Of a stretch of DNA of 64,000 bases, positions 44,589 to 57,289 are shown piece after piece (the stretch's first letter is position 1; each line of letters begins with the position of its first letter). Under the pieces are notes generated by a model that saw only the letters and a program-made list of their open reading frames with translations, was not told where the DNA came from and did no database searches. Origin of the DNA: Thozetella sp. PMI_491 (Eukaryota; Ascomycota; Sordariomycetes; Chaetosphaeriales; Chaetosphaeriaceae); the NCBI GenBank assembly GCA_021432635.1, contig MU270038.1, positions 868,001 to 932,000 of the forward strand, written 5' to 3'. Both the position numbers and the translations under genes were made by a program.

Positions 44589-47500
44589 AGTAAGGGAGGG
44601 GATCTCGGTATCGCTTTATCACTGATGCGAACAAGAAGTCAGAACTGGCCGAACGTTCTACCGCAACACGATATCTCAAAAAACTTTGAGGGCTGTACTT
44701 TGAAGAAAGGTATTTTACGAGGCCTCTTGAGAAGAGCCTGATTTCCTCGGGAACAAACTCGCTTCTCGACATACTTTCCCTTCGCCCTTCGCACCTGTGG
44801 AGTAACTGCTGTATTGGGAGAACTGCGAGCTCGCACTTCTTCCAAAAGTCGCAGGAGCTCGCTTGACTACCACTGATCCATATATTGTATCCAGCTTCTA
44901 TGAAACCATCCTCCCGTTAGCGAGGGCTAGAAATCGAGTTCCTATTGCTGCCCCTATTACATGCAGCGTTGCGGTCGAGGATCCCAGAGTGGTAGGACTT
45001 TGGGTGTGACTGACAGCAATCAACCCTGACTGAGAGGTTGGGTCCACGACAGCTCGCTCCTCAACCGAATCCTGCAATTAGTCTAGGATAATATTTTTTC
45101 GGAGCGACGTCGCCTTGGCCAAGGCTTCGGATCTCGCAATAGGATAACGAACAACGAATACCATCGCCTAGAAAGTAATCTTATTCGTGCGCTTTCGCCG
45201 CGACGGACCTGCGACCGTTTAGTCCACTCGGAACGATTGGCGCGGCCCGAGAGCCACTCTGGTAGCACGCAATTAACTTCGCCTGAGGATTTTTTTCTAG
45301 TCCAGGCAGCTTAATGTTCGCGCAAAGTCCTTTGCGAAAACAAGGGTGCCTTCGAGAGGCAGTTACGCGGAAAGTGCTCCCTTCTACCCACTCCTGGCTC
45401 AGGAGCTAGTGGCAGTGATGTCATCCTCTAGCCATTATGGCGGCGAAGAAGCAAGGGGAACATGGCGGTGTAGAAGAAGGGGTATACTGTAATGATATAG
45501 GCAGCCGTTGGGAATGACGTCAAGTAGCCGTACCTGGGGGTGATTCCGAGTGGATCTTCCGGGGGGGGCTCTTAAGACCGGCCTTGTTTGGATGAGTTGA
45601 GATCCGGTCGCCGGGGGTCACGATGCGCCGGCTCGGGAACGGCACGGTGCCAAGTGGGGCTCGGATATGGCTCTATCGAGACGGTGAAGCAGAGAGAGCG
45701 GCTCTGTCCATATGCCAAGCGCGACTGCCGCCGAAAATCATTTTGGAATTATTGATCTTTGGGGCATCCTAGGCTTAGAGGGTCCTTTCCCCCCTGCATC
45801 AGCCCTGGCTGTGGCAAACGAGTATATGCATCTTCGAACGAGGACAAGTGTGTATGCGGCAGAGGGCTGGCCCGGCGTCAGTGTTTGGTCGAGAATGCAG
45901 GGACGTAGGCAGGGCTCCTGCAATAGATTGTCCGAGGCGGACACAGCAGAGACCGGGAATCTTCCGGCAAGTCCTAGGCTCCTTGGCCGGCTACAAGGGT
46001 AGATCCCCTCAGGCCCGGAAAGATAGACGATGCCGACCGAGCGCAGTCCTCATCCCACCCGAAATGCATGACTCTTTGAGCATGAACCAGAGCCAAGGGA
46101 TCAATCCAGGGCAAGCAAAATACATATTGGCATGCAGAATCTGAGGATAATTCTTATATTGGATTTCCATTCATTGGACGGTTGGGGACGGTTGGCCTCA
46201 CCGAAGGGTGAGGCCGGTTGTCTCCTGCCGCCTCATGATGCAGGCGATAGAAAGGGTTGCGAAAAAGTGTGCGATCCGATTATCTCGGGTGGCACGGAGG
46301 CATCCTCACTGCGCCTAGGTGAGAGCAATAAATCGGTGAGACGCGCGCCGGTCTCAACCCGTAGGACACACGAATGGGCGGCTTGCGAGTGCCGGTCGGA
46401 AGGGAGGACAGCAGTGCCGAGCCACAGAAGATGCACGCCTCTCGAACTCGCTGGCGCCCGTCGGCCGTCTTTGTTCGCAAAAGGGTTACTGCCACCTTGC
46501 CACCCTAAACGAGTCGGAGCGCTGAAAGGTGACGACGACGATGCAGGTCGGGTGAGGACATACATCCAATCCGGGAAAGGCAGCGACACGTCAGGCAGCC
46601 GACCTTACGCAGTTAGACTAGGTGACAGGATGGGTAGTAGTATGCGTGCTACGTCTGGGAGAAGGTGCTCCAGGGCTTGGCGCCCCACGCGGAGACCAAA
46701 ACGGTGCGCCATCACGCGAAGCAGCGCAGCCAGTCGACTCTGCGCGAGGCGGTCGCCTCACTTTTCTGGCCCACGTTTCTGCCAATCATCCCCCCCCGGT
46801 GGTCTTGTGCAGCACCCGGCGCGCCTGGGCTATCCCTGTTGGGGTGGGCGCTGCGATGTGAAAAGCATGCCCCTTCTGCAGCATCGCCTCGGGTTGAAAT
46901 GATTTGCTGGCACTGCTTGGCGGCCTTCCCGCCTGTGGCTGACTCTTGGACCCGCGTGGAGAGCTGCTGGTGCTGGTGTTCTACTCATGCTCGTGCTGAA
47001 TGTGGGTAATATTGCCCGGCGCTGTGCGGCATCGCAGCATCGCACCACGCCTGCTCTGTGGATTACTGCTGAGTGGCAGCCCAAGGCGGGGGGGCGCCGT
47101 CATGGCGGAGGAGCGGGAAATAATGTCTCCTACACGTCGCACGCCTCTGGCTGTTCAGTTCGAGCCTCGTTGCAGCTGGGGCCACACGGCACGCGGCACG
47201 GCAGACGAGGCCGAGAGTGCCATCGAAGGTTTGGCCATCTTTGTGGCCTCTTGTGGGGTTTGCAAGGGCCATGCCATGTGCTCGTCCACCCCGGTGCTAG
47301 TGGGTGTATGTCCAGAGGTAGCCGTCGGTGTCCCGAATTGAAGGTACGGATAATACGCGACACTCATCAAGCCCATCAGCATCCTTAGCTCTTAGCAGGG
47401 GAGGTGGGGAGGGGCGGCCGGGGGGAGGGGAGGAGAGAGAGAGTTTCGTTCTGCCGATCTACTTCAGGTCTCCACCAAGGCATAATCCCGGGGCAATGAC

Positions 47501-49187
47501 GATGGAAAGAGAGATAGCCGCACATCCACATTTCCAGAAGGTGAATTGCGCTTTCTTTTTTCGACCTTCCAGGCCTCACCCACACCCACCCACACCGAAT
47601 CGATTCGACCACTGAGACGAGGCGGCTCATCTTGGTTCCTCCCTGCTGCTGCATCTGAGAGCACCCAATGCCCAGGATCAGTGGTGATCCCGCGGCGCGC
47701 TAGCCAGCGCATTGGTCTCTCTTTCTTTCTTTTCTTGGACCTGTCAGAAAGCTCCAAAGAGCCCATCGACCGACCGTCTCTGTACCCACCCTCCACCGTC
47801 TCGTCGTGGCCGTGTCGTGTGTCACCAGCCCGCCGTCGGCCCGTTCGCCGAGGCAATTTTACGCTGTGAGTGGGATCAACCTTTTGGGCGCCGGAGGATG
47901 AGGTCCTCGTGGAGGTCCTCGAGGAGGTAGTATCCATGCAGCTCGTGTTCTGGGCCTCTCTTTGTCCAAGCAGAAGGGAGAAGGGAACGATGGTATACTG
48001 GGGGATGCTGGAAACTTTTTGGAGAGCCAGGGGGGGGGAGGGCGTGGGAGAGGAGACGCCGCGTGGGAAGAGGAGACAGACACATCGTGGGAGAGGAGGG
48101 ACCTCTCTGAGCTCCGGGCTCTGATGCCCGACGAGCACGGCCGATAGTGTACTGGATTGGGCAGTTTCGGCCATACAGATGCACAGGATGTGCAGGCTCT
48201 GCAGCAGGCTGACTGCCTCGACGATACATTGGATGTGCGTTTCTGGACGCCTTTTTTTCTGGATGCCTCGAAGCCGGGCGCCAGATGCAGGCCCATCCTC
48301 TGCCGTTCGACTTGCAGCATGGGCGTGCATGCTGCATGCTACCTACGCGGTCTGCACCCCCCGCGAGGAAGCCCGCCAGTCAGCCGGCGGGCCTCCGCCC
48401 TCCCCGTGCTCGTGAGCGTCTGGCGGAGACAGGTGCCAAACCGGTGATGTTTGCTGAGTGAAATGCCGTCCTATTTTGGCGTACAGGCCTGCGTGCCACA
48501 GCCGCTCGTCACGCTGTCCACAGTCTGAAGTTGACACGCCCGAGACAACCCGGCGTCGGTGCGGCGGTGTTTCTCCCACTAGCACCCCTGCTCGCTTCAC
48601 CGTTGATCCTTGGAACAGCGCATTCAACACACCCACACCAACACTCCAGCACCCCTTCGGTGTGGTGCTCCCACTGGCCGGCCCAGACCCATGTCATGTT
48701 TCCCAAGACTTCCACCCACCCCATCCCACCATCTTTCATCTGGTGTGCAGCGTGCATATTGACCTAAATTCGCGCCGTCTCGTATGTCTTGTCGGTCGTT
48801 CCTTGGCTAGCTCGGCTTGGTCCAAAGATCCTGGTCGTATAGGCCATCGGAATTGTCCCACAGCACTTGCAGCTCAGCGAGGCTTCTGGATGACTGGTTA
48901 AATATTGGCCCTCCGTCATCAGCCCAACCTCGTGGCCCATTTGTACCCGAAACGATCCCTTTGACCATCGTTTTGTTTGCGACCATAGGCGATCTTGACT
49001 CACTCGAGGCTTCACCGCGGTTGTTTGGCAACCGAAGACTCGTGCAAACATCGCTCGCCCTAGTTCACCGGCTGGGGTTCGCCGGCCTCAGCTCCTAGAC
49101 ACGAGGCTGTAGTGCTTCGAAGGAAGCTGCTCCTCCCTAGTCGCAATATCGACCCCTCGTCCTCCGCTTTCCTCTTGTCTCACCACT
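44589..49187. other. 4.6-kb gene-free tract upstream of the C2H2 regulator
   Basis: No supported gene. Open frames up to 288 codons (47464-48330, minus) are Arg/Ser/Pro-rich noncoding-type frames. A minus-strand stretch at about 45210-45290 has tRNA-like D-arm text but no intact tRNA fold. G and C homopolymers lie near 45560 and 48030. The right 1-2 kb is presumably promoter and long leader of the regulator gene. Confidence 0.5.
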
Positions 49188-51551
49188 ATGAACCAGCAGT
49201 GCTCACCAGAAGTTCAGAGGCTAGAGGCACTACTTCGCCAACAAGAGGAAGAGATTCGCAGGAGCCAGGAAGAGGTTCGCAGGAGTCAGGAAGAAAGACG
49301 TGCGATCCAAGCCGCTCTGCAGCATGCAAGATCGTCTGCTTCGCTTCCCTCACCACTCGAACATGTTCCTGTGCAGAGTGATTACCAAGTGCCGTCGTTG
49401 ACGAATGTGAACAATCATGCTTCCGTTCAACACGCTGTCCACGGCCTCGCGCCCCATGCGGTCGTCGCAGACCCTGGCCTTGCTGCCTCGCACATCCAGC
49501 AACAACCGGTGGTGAGACATCTGCTGGTTCCCGTACCGCAGCCCCCCTCTCTAACAGTAGATTAGATACGCGCTCGACCCATGAAGAGAGCGAGGACTGT
49601 GCACCCACAGAGCCAAGTGTCGACCGTCAAGATGGCGCGGTCCAGCTCTGCCGTCCTGGGTCCGACGGCGTCAAATCCATTCTCGACTACGAGCACCAAG
49701 CCCATCACCCCGCCATGCGTCCCCTCTCGCAACAAGAGCATCTCGGGTGCCAGCGACGGGACCGTGATGCTCACCGACTACCTTAATAGCCAGTACCAGC
49801 AGCCGGCTAACGCTTTGATGTACGGCGACTCCCTAATGAACGCACAACCGCGTCGCCCAATGGACACACTGGCAAGCTGCGGGCGAGAGATGGCAATCGA
49901 CGAGTTCCTCGCAAGCATCGGCGATGCAGGGCTTCACGAAAACCTCATGCAGACGACGTCACCCCTGGAGGTCTCCCACGCCCCCGTGTCTGGCGTCCTC
50001 CTGTCGCCTCATGATCCCTCTGTACTTACCGGTATGGGCTCGAACTGCGGGTCGCTTACATCAGGTCCTACTCTAGGGACCTCGCCAATGACTAGGTCCA
50101 ATAGCAACGCCATGAACGACAATATGTCCATCGCGGGCCAGTTCCACGAAATGGTTCGGATACAGTCGCAGCAGTCCGCTGAGCACGATCAGCACGGGAG
50201 CTATCATCATCAATCGCAGCCCATCAACCACCTGAAACGACGCTCGGTGGTGGAGCCCGGTATGCTCGAGATGGACTCTCCATTCTCGGAGCATTACCTG
50301 CATCCCTACCCCTCGTCGGCGCCCGAGGATTCGCATTTTGACCACACCATGATGAAGTCTCAGTCGCAATCAAGTAGCAACTCGGACTCATCTCTTGCCC
50401 AGGTGGATGACGGGAATTTGTCACTAGAGTACATCACACAGCACACGGTGATGGAGCGGTCCATATCCCAGGACAGTATCAAGTCAACTTCATCACTCAA
50501 AGTTCGTGCCAAGGAGGCACTCAACCGACAGATCCATGCGGCGAAGACGCGTCAGCTACAGCCGAAGCCGGAGGTTAAGGCCAAGCTTGAGTCGGAAGAT
50601 TCTACTGCTTCCAAGACAAAAGGCAAAACCGCCATCGCGAAGGCGAAGAAATACCAGCGCCCCAGGCACGACCGCGTCACCTGCAAGCAGTGCCACGACT
50701 ACCCTGAGGGGTTCCGTGGCGAACATGAGCTGCGCAGGCACATCGAGGCCAAGCACAACCGTCTCGTGAAGAAGTGGGTGTGCCGAGATCCATTGAGCCT
50801 AGGTATCCCACACCAGGAGCGCATCGTCAAGCCTCTATCGGAATGCAAGCAGTGTGCCCAGCAGAAGCAGTACGGTGCTTATTACAACGCCGCGGCGCAC
50901 CTGCGGCGCACCCACTTCCGCCACAAGGCCTCCCGTAAAGGCAAGAGCAGTGCCAACGGTGGCTCCAAAGGCACTGAGGAGAAACGCGGCGGCAAGGGTG
51001 GCGGCGATTGGCCTGCCATGTCTGAGCTGAAGCTGTGGATGATGGAGGTCATGGTTTCCGTCGACCAGCCCGGAGCTCTGGGCCCCGATATAGTCGATGC
51101 ACTAGAGGCAGTCGATTCAGATGAAGTCGAGCTCAACCTCGAATACCTCCCCCAAGCGGCCATGAACGGCGAGTCTTACGATCTCTCCCAGTTCGCCGGC
51201 GTCGGCAGCAGCTTCAGCGGCGACTCCCTGGACACAGCGCTTCTCCAGAGCGACCTCAATACATTCCCAGTCGATCCGTCCATCTTTGCCAACACCGGGG
51301 TACACGGCCTGCCCATCTCGTCCGCTTTCGATATCGCCGTCACGGTCGATCCTTCGCAGCAACACAACTTGCAGACCTCAATGCTTGGCATGGAGCCCAG
51401 GAACTATTGCTCCACAAGCTCGTCGCCGTCGACAGTTACGCCCGCCACGGTGCATGGCGGCCCCGGCCCGATACTGCCGCCAACCACGATGCAGGCTCGG
51501 GATGACATCCCGGATATGACATTTGACATGACCTTCGCTAGCGCCGGCTAA
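49188..51551 (+). CDS. Large C2H2-type transcription regulator
   Basis: One gene of about 754 aa, split by an intron that removes an in-frame stop at 49563. The first part (49188..49511) begins MNQQCSPEVQRLEALL with a charged RRSQEEVRRSQEE coiled-coil-like repeat. The second part (49611..51551) continues in the same frame. The donor is either gtgaga at 49512 or gtagat at 49557; both leave phase 0, and the acceptor is at 49610. Low-complexity Ser/His/Gln-rich sequence leads to a zinc-binding region, CKQCHDYPEGFRGEHELRRHIEAKH, then CKQC with a distal HLRRTH, followed by a conserved block WPAMSELKLWMMEVMVSVDQPGAL. The C-terminus is acidic and Thr/Met-rich, activator-like. It resembles the fungal group that includes the 'key lime pathogenicity protein' annotation. 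Targets are unknown. Confidence 0.8.
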
Positions 51552-54500
51552 GGCCGCGATCATACCGGGTCTTAGCGAAGCGTCACTATATTCTTGCTTT
51601 CTATACGCCTCGCGGAAAAGAGAAACCGGAAAATGATATTAAAAAGACGCTTGCTCGACCCCACCGACTATGTTCGTCACCAAGCTGCATCGAAGACCAG
51701 CCTTTCACTCCTTGGCGGGCTCTTCGAGCTTGGATTTCTGTTGCTCAGCGGCCTCTCCCAACCTTCATATTCCCCCCCAGTTCGCTTTCCTAGACCACTG
51801 AGATGGCCCTGTTTTTATGGATTTCTTGTTGCTGTTTTCTCGCCGACATTTTCTCATTAGCTATTCATGTCACGAGTCGGTGGGGGATACGTTTCTCAAC
51901 CCTGGCTCCTCGAGAGCGCCTCCAACGACCACCTCGGTGCGGATAAAACCCATACGAGGTGCAGGAGGCGCACGAGTGGGTCAGTACAGCCTCTGTGCAC
52001 GACGCACACGCAACCCAGATAACGTTTATAAGGCCAACTGAACTCGCTGGCTGCGCCAGACGAGATGTGCCTTCGGGGAAACGGGAAAGAAAAAAAAGAA
52101 AGGCCGTAGGCCCGGTGCCGGTCTGGAAAGACAAAAACGGCCCAGAGTTTGTCGATACGGCATAATATCTCGACTCTACAGATGTCGGATCGCCGATGTG
52201 TACAGCCTCCGCCCTCTGTACATACTTTTGCATACCCTTGATGTTGGGCATTTGGCGTGGCGTTGAAATGCAAGACATGGACATGTGGACTACGACGGGC
52301 AAGCGGGGCGTTCTGGCTTAGGAGCTTGTAAGTAGTATACCTATCTGAAATTGGGATATCTGCGCCGGGGGTGCGCAGTGCCTCGGCCCGGGCAGGCAAG
52401 GGCGGGTTCATGAGGCGTTTTGTGCTATTAGGGCGTCGGCGTGTATCACTATGGGAGGAAGGGGAGGAGATACAATCTAGGCGTTGCTCTGCCCGGAGTG
52501 AAACGTGCCAATGCAGAAGCACCTGAGTGACCCTCGCCTAGCTCCTCGTACCGTCCCGTGATCCCGCTAAGAGGCAGCCGGCCCAATGAGCCCATCCTCG
52601 ACCGAGCTAGAGCGCCGTGGCACACAGGAAGGGATGTCCTCCAGCAAGCGTAAAACGGCGGACGCCGATGTAGTTCAATGCAAGCCCGCGACCTCTAGGC
52701 AGGACGGAATGATACGTTGGTGACATGGTATATATTCTAATGCATTTAACGCATTATGGAAGCCGAAAACCCGAGGTGGAATTGGCAAATTTGATACGGA
52801 GGCCCGAGAGAAGCAAATATCAAGTGCGCCACCGTGACTAGCCCCCCTTCAACCTCGCGAACCAACGACCACGCCCACTTGCTCCCCCACGCCTACGCTC
52901 GCAACGCTCTTGTTACCACCCGATTCTTTGGTCTTTACTCAATGAGCGGTCAAAAATTCCCGAGTATTTCGGCGAGCTCCGGTTCTCTTGGAGATACAAA
53001 ACCCTCATAAGGTGCTCTCAACCATCATCCTCAAATATGCATCTCACCGACGACCCCTGCCTCCACCCCACAGCCTCACCTCTCGCCCCCCACTCCCCGC
53101 GTGGCTATCGAGCCATGGGTGCTGATAACGAGAAACAGTGCATCGGGTGTGTCTACCCGATAGAGACGAAGATAGCCTTCATCGTAGTGGAGGGGGGCAG
53201 ATAAGATCATGCAGCATGGACACGGTGCCGGTTTCTCCGCCACGCTTGGTTAAGACGCCAAAAGGGGTGGGAATGGTAAAAGAGAGAGAGGGGGGGAAAA
53301 GGAAACCGAGAAAAAGAAAAGCCGCATCGGTGGGGCAGGCAAAGCATATGGATAGTGGTAGCGAGGCTTGCGAGGAAAGTGGTTGTGCCTCTGAACTCCA
53401 GCAGCCACACACAACACGGGATCTCGACGAGCTGTAAGTGACGATCGCCGTCGCCTGCGATATGTCCATGAGACGTAGCAAGGTGTGCTCGAGTCAGCCA
53501 CCTGCTCTCGATGCTACATCGCAAGTGTCCTCCTGCCGAACGCAGAGATAACGCTTCTACTCTTGCACTTAGTACAGAGCTGGCGGCATGTGATCCAGCC
53601 TCTTAACATGCGCTCTTTCGTGCCGCATTACTCCGGCTCCAGCTCACGAGCTTATTGCCGTGCCAAGAAAGGACTCCGGACCCGGCGACTCGGGCTGACC
53701 CCCACACTGGCTGAGAAGCCCCTGAAGAACCCTGGTCCCGTGGCAGCGTGCTCCCGAGTGCTTGGTCCTTTGGTTCCCGCGCACCCCCTGGGGGGACACC
53801 GCGACCAAGCCGTTTCTGCATGCCGCCATTTTAACACACATTGCTTGCAAGTCAGCTATCAGGGGGGAAGCATGCGGAGATGCCCCCGTGATACCACTCC
53901 TTGACGTGCATTCGTCGTCGTATCAAGTCCCGAAGGGCTTGGCAATAGATCGCTCCCAGCCGTGGCCCGCCGCCGCTAGCACACAGCTTCCGAGGCACTA
54001 GAGTGCGGCTGCCCATCTTTCATATTTGCTCTAGTGATCATGGCTTTTCGCTCGTCTGGCTCGTCCGCTAAACTGTTCGCAACGGCCCGAGTCGCAGACG
54101 GGGCCTAGAAGCGCCAGGAGCTGGCTGGCAGGCAACCTCCGACCCCGCTGGAACAGCAGATTTCTTTTCTTCCGTATCCCAACTTCTCGACCTTATGAAT
54201 CGCAGAAGAGCATTGAGATATTCCTTCGGCTGAGTATCAAAGCGTGCTTGGACGGCCGGTATGGTTGGATGTATCGCCGAGTGGAGTGGATAACAAGCAT
54301 GGCCCTGCATTGCCGACTCACAGGCCCGATTCAATAAGTTTACCGATCTCTCGGATAACAGCCACTGCCCGTTTCGACCGTTGGCGCAGAGGTGTTCATT
54401 CAAAATCGCTCTTCTTCCCTGTCATTAAGACGCAGTACCCAAGAACCAGTGGGTGTGCGACCTGACCCGACACTCTTCACTACGAAGAAGACGCACAACT

Positions 54501-54613
54501 TCGTGGATACCACCTGTGCCCTCGTGGCCGGGGAAACTAACCGGTCAAATTGAGACGTCTTTTGCGCCTTCGCCTTATACAGTTCTGCGACCTTTCAGTC
54601 TAAAGTCTTCAAT
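51552..54613. other. 3-kb gene-free region
   Basis: No coding-like frames were found. It includes an A-rich run at about 52090-52100 and G-rich/GA tracts at about 53280-53310. Nothing else was recognised. It probably holds the regulator's 3' UTR and the promoter of the membrane receptor gene. Confidence 0.45.
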
Positions 54614-56024
54614 ATGGGTGACTTCGATGACAGCTTTATTACAGCGCTACGCACTCAGAGCTGGGCGCTGTACAGCGTCGGCATGCTGCTGATCACTTTG
54701 AGAATGTTCGTTCATCGTACCTCTGAGGCGCTCCGTATGGACGCAAGCTAACAGTGTCGTATATAGATATGCGAGAATCAAGCGGCTCGGGCTTTGCAAC
54801 CTGCAGTTAGACGATTACCTGATGATATTGGCAGGGGCACGTCTACCCCCTTTCACCTCTCGATGTGCTGTCTCCCCAAGTACAGAAACTGCTAACACAA
54901 GGTAGGGCCTCTACACTGTACTCATCGTCTGCCTCAATGTGATATCTCAAGGAGGCGGCTCCAACCTGTACCCGCCTGAGATGGAAGGCACATTCACGCC
55001 GGACGAGATCGAAGACCGCATCTACGGCTCGAAAATCGTCGTCGTCTCGGAACAATTCATGCTCAACGTGATATACGTCATCAAGTCCTGCATGCTGATC
55101 ATGTATACACGCCTGACGCTGGGTCTCGGCACGCAAAAGGCAGTCCGGTATCTCGGCGTATATGTCGCTGTCGGCTGGGTCGCCACCGAGGTGGCCTTCT
55201 TCACTGCCTGCCGTCCATTTGAGGGCTACTGGGGCATGCCGCCGCCAAACCCCCAGTGCACCACCCTAGAGCACTACGCCATCGTCCAGGGATGCTTCAA
55301 CATCAGCTCCGACACCTTGATGCTCTTCATCCCCTTGCCACTGGTGCTCAAGATGAACATGCTGTGGAAGCAGAAGATTGTGCTGGTGTTCCTGTTCAGC
55401 CTAGGCTTCTTCGTCATCATCGCCGCTCTGCTGACCAAAATATTCAACCTGACGAACGTGTGGGAGCCGTCGTACATGCTGTGGTATGTACGCGAGGCGT
55501 CGGTGGCGGTGTACGTGAGCAACCTTCCTCTCATATGGCCCCTGCTCAGAGACTGGTTCCCCTTCCTCCGTAGCCTGACCCCGGGAGGCTACTCGAGCGG
55601 ATATTCTCTCAAGAAGAGAAAGGGTAGCGGCACCGGGACCGGGATGCACACGGGAGACCGGAGCAAGTTTGGCTCACAGCCACAATCGCACCGGGACATC
55701 CTCTCGAGCCAGCGGAGCCGCCCTCAAGGCCACGACTCCATCACAAGCCTTGATACGGCTTTTGGAATCGAGATGATGGCGAAGGAAGCCGGACGGAGAA
55801 AGAAAGGAGATGATTCGAGCAGCACCGAGTGCATTGTGCAGCCGGGAGACGGAGATATTAGGCTGGAGGACCAGCACGCGGATGGCATCATTTCCGTGGA
55901 AAGAACCGTTGTTATCGAAGAAACTCTGGACCCCCGAGACCCTGGCACTGACAAGAGGGATGTATATGACTGGAAGCACATGGGCGGAGCGAAGTACGTG
56001 GCGGACGCCACCACCGGGAGGTGA
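54614..56024 (+). CDS. Pth11/rhodopsin-like seven-helix membrane protein
   Basis: Three exons: 54614..54705, 54767..54836 and 54906..56024, about 426 aa. Exons 1-2 encode TM1 (WALYSVGMLLITLRI) and the conserved loop LQLDDYLMILAG. Exon 3 starts GLYTVLIVCLNVISQGGGSN and has helices around SCMLIMYTRLTLGLG, AVGWVATEVAFFTACRPF with the typical C-P-F-x-G-YW element (CRPFEGYWG), and two more hydrophobic helices, ending in a long hydrophilic tail. This is the fungal rhodopsin-domain family that includes Pth11-related receptors. The second intron (54837-54905) needs a GC donor (GCACGT) to keep the frame; no in-frame GT alternative was seen. Confidence 0.82.
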
Positions 56025-56488
56025 GGAGTTGGCACACTTCTTCCATTACAGTGGTAGCGCCTCGGCCCTGCGGGGATGGAGTCTTAATTGGGTTAATTGT
56101 AAAACGGTCTTACACAGGGGTTTAGGAGAAGGAATCGGGTTATGGATCTATTACTAGTAGGCTGAGACAATGTTTCACTCAGCCGTGCATAGAACGAAAA
56201 AGGTGCTGTGGCTTGCTGCCTCGCCGGCTTTGCTGTCCAATGGGGTCATAGTGGTTATGTACCTAGCTTAGTGCCTGCTAAGAACAAGGGAAGACAAGTA
56301 TGGAGCCCTTTCGGGTTTCTAACTAAGGATCTGTGATCGAGCCGATCTGATCACGTATGGGGCGTTGGGGAAGGGGTATAGCCTGTAGAATAACCATCAA
56401 TGAACCGAACGCCCAAACGGCCGGAGCCATAAACCATCCGAAAACGCCAGCCAGTAGCCATATTTGGCGATATTCTATCACACGGCCC
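56025..56488. other. Convergent 3' intergenic region
   Basis: About 460 bases between the receptor and barrel-protein stops, AT-richer than its neighbours. No gene was seen. Confidence 0.4.
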
Positions 56489-57289
56489 CTATTCCAGCCA
56501 AGACCAGCTGCCGGTGACTCTTCCAGCGCTCTCGGGAGCGAGCTGGTCGAAGGCACCCGGCGACAGATCGAGGTCGGTGGGACCGCATCCGACGCAGCGA
56601 TCCACTACCGTGACATCGACGCTGACGTTTCCTTGGCCGCCCTCGACATTGTCCCGCACGATGCGGATCTTCTTGCCGCAGAGCGGATTGTGGTTGGGAT
56701 CGGAACCCGTGGATGCGGCGTCGAAGACGTCGTGCCCTACCGCGCACACCAGATCCGAGTCCGAATTGGTCCCTCCACAGGCGCCTACCGCCAGGTTGAA
56801 GTACGTGAGGTCGCCCGTATACACCTCGGCACCATTGCCCGGGAGCGGGAGGTGCTGGGGGCCCCCTTTCTTTCGCAGGCCGAGGCCTAGGCCCAGGGCC
56901 AAGACGAAGACGAGGAGGAGGAAGATTGGGAGGACGATGGCGAGCAGGAAGAAGCGCCTGCTTCGGCCAAAATAGCTCCTTTCCGGGGGCACGAGCGCAT
57001 CGAAGCGCTGCTGCAGCCGCTCGCGAACGGTCAATTGGCGGGTCTCTGTGGTGTTGAAGGTGTTTGTATGGGTTGGAAGGATGCCGAGCGTCTCTTTCTG
57101 CACGGTGTTTTCTTGCGAGCTCGTCCGCGAGGAGTGGAGGAAGGTCGGGTGGCCGGCGCTCGAATAGCTATTGCTGAGGCGCTGGAGCATAGACCGCTTG
57201 GGAGGTCTTGTAGGCGTCTCCCACTCGGGCATCTGGTAGACGCGCGCCGCCTCGGGTGGCGGCCGCGGCAGCTCGCGTTCGTCTGCCAT
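56489..57289 (-). CDS. Type II membrane protein with RlpA-like double-psi beta-barrel
   Basis: A single exon of about 266 aa from the ATG at 57289 (MADERELPRPPPE). The N-terminal ~110 residues are cytosolic-type, Pro/Ser/Thr-rich and basic near the membrane (GRSRR). They are followed by one long hydrophobic helix (FFLLAIVLPIFLLLVFVLAL). The C-terminal ~110 residues form a small beta-barrel with four or more Cys (GACGGTNSDSDLVC, LCGKKIRI) and the signature VTVVDRCVGCGPTDLDLSPGAFDQLA, as in RlpA-like and expansin-related barrels of fungi. With no N-terminal signal peptide, the helix should act as a signal anchor, leaving the barrel outside. A longer in-frame start at 57367 lacks support. No activity can be assigned. 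Confidence 0.8.
   Translation of the reverse strand: MADERELPRPPPEAARVYQMPEWETPTRPPKRSMLQRLSNSYSSAGHPTFLHSSRTSSQENTVQKETLGILPTHTNTFNTTETRQLTVRERLQQRFDALVPPERSYFGRSRRFFLLAIVLPIFLLLVFVLALGLGLGLRKKGGPQHLPLPGNGAEVYTGDLTYFNLAVGACGGTNSDSDLVCAVGHDVFDAASTGSDPNHNPLCGKKIRIVRDNVEGGQGNVSVDVTVVDRCVGCGPTDLDLSPGAFDQLAPESAGRVTGSWSWLE

Noticed and set aside
45083-45290. Minus-strand tRNA-like text (pattern like '...gagtgg...actaaacggtcgcagg...')
   Set aside because: The translation and the D-arm wording resemble tRNA-derived sequence, but I could not fold an acceptor stem, an anticodon loop with T33, or a GGTTCGA-type B box. At most it is a decayed tRNA relic.
46132-46902. 256-codon plus-strand open frame
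   Set aside because: No coding-type codon bias, no domain; typical of GC-rich intergenic DNA.
47100-47200. gttcgagcctc word as a possible tRNA B box
   Set aside because: No matching A box or cloverleaf around it.
47464-48330. 288-codon minus-strand open frame in the 44.6-49.2 kb desert
   Set aside because: Ser/Arg/Pro-rich, no motif, no splice support, and an overlapping plus-strand open frame of similar quality.
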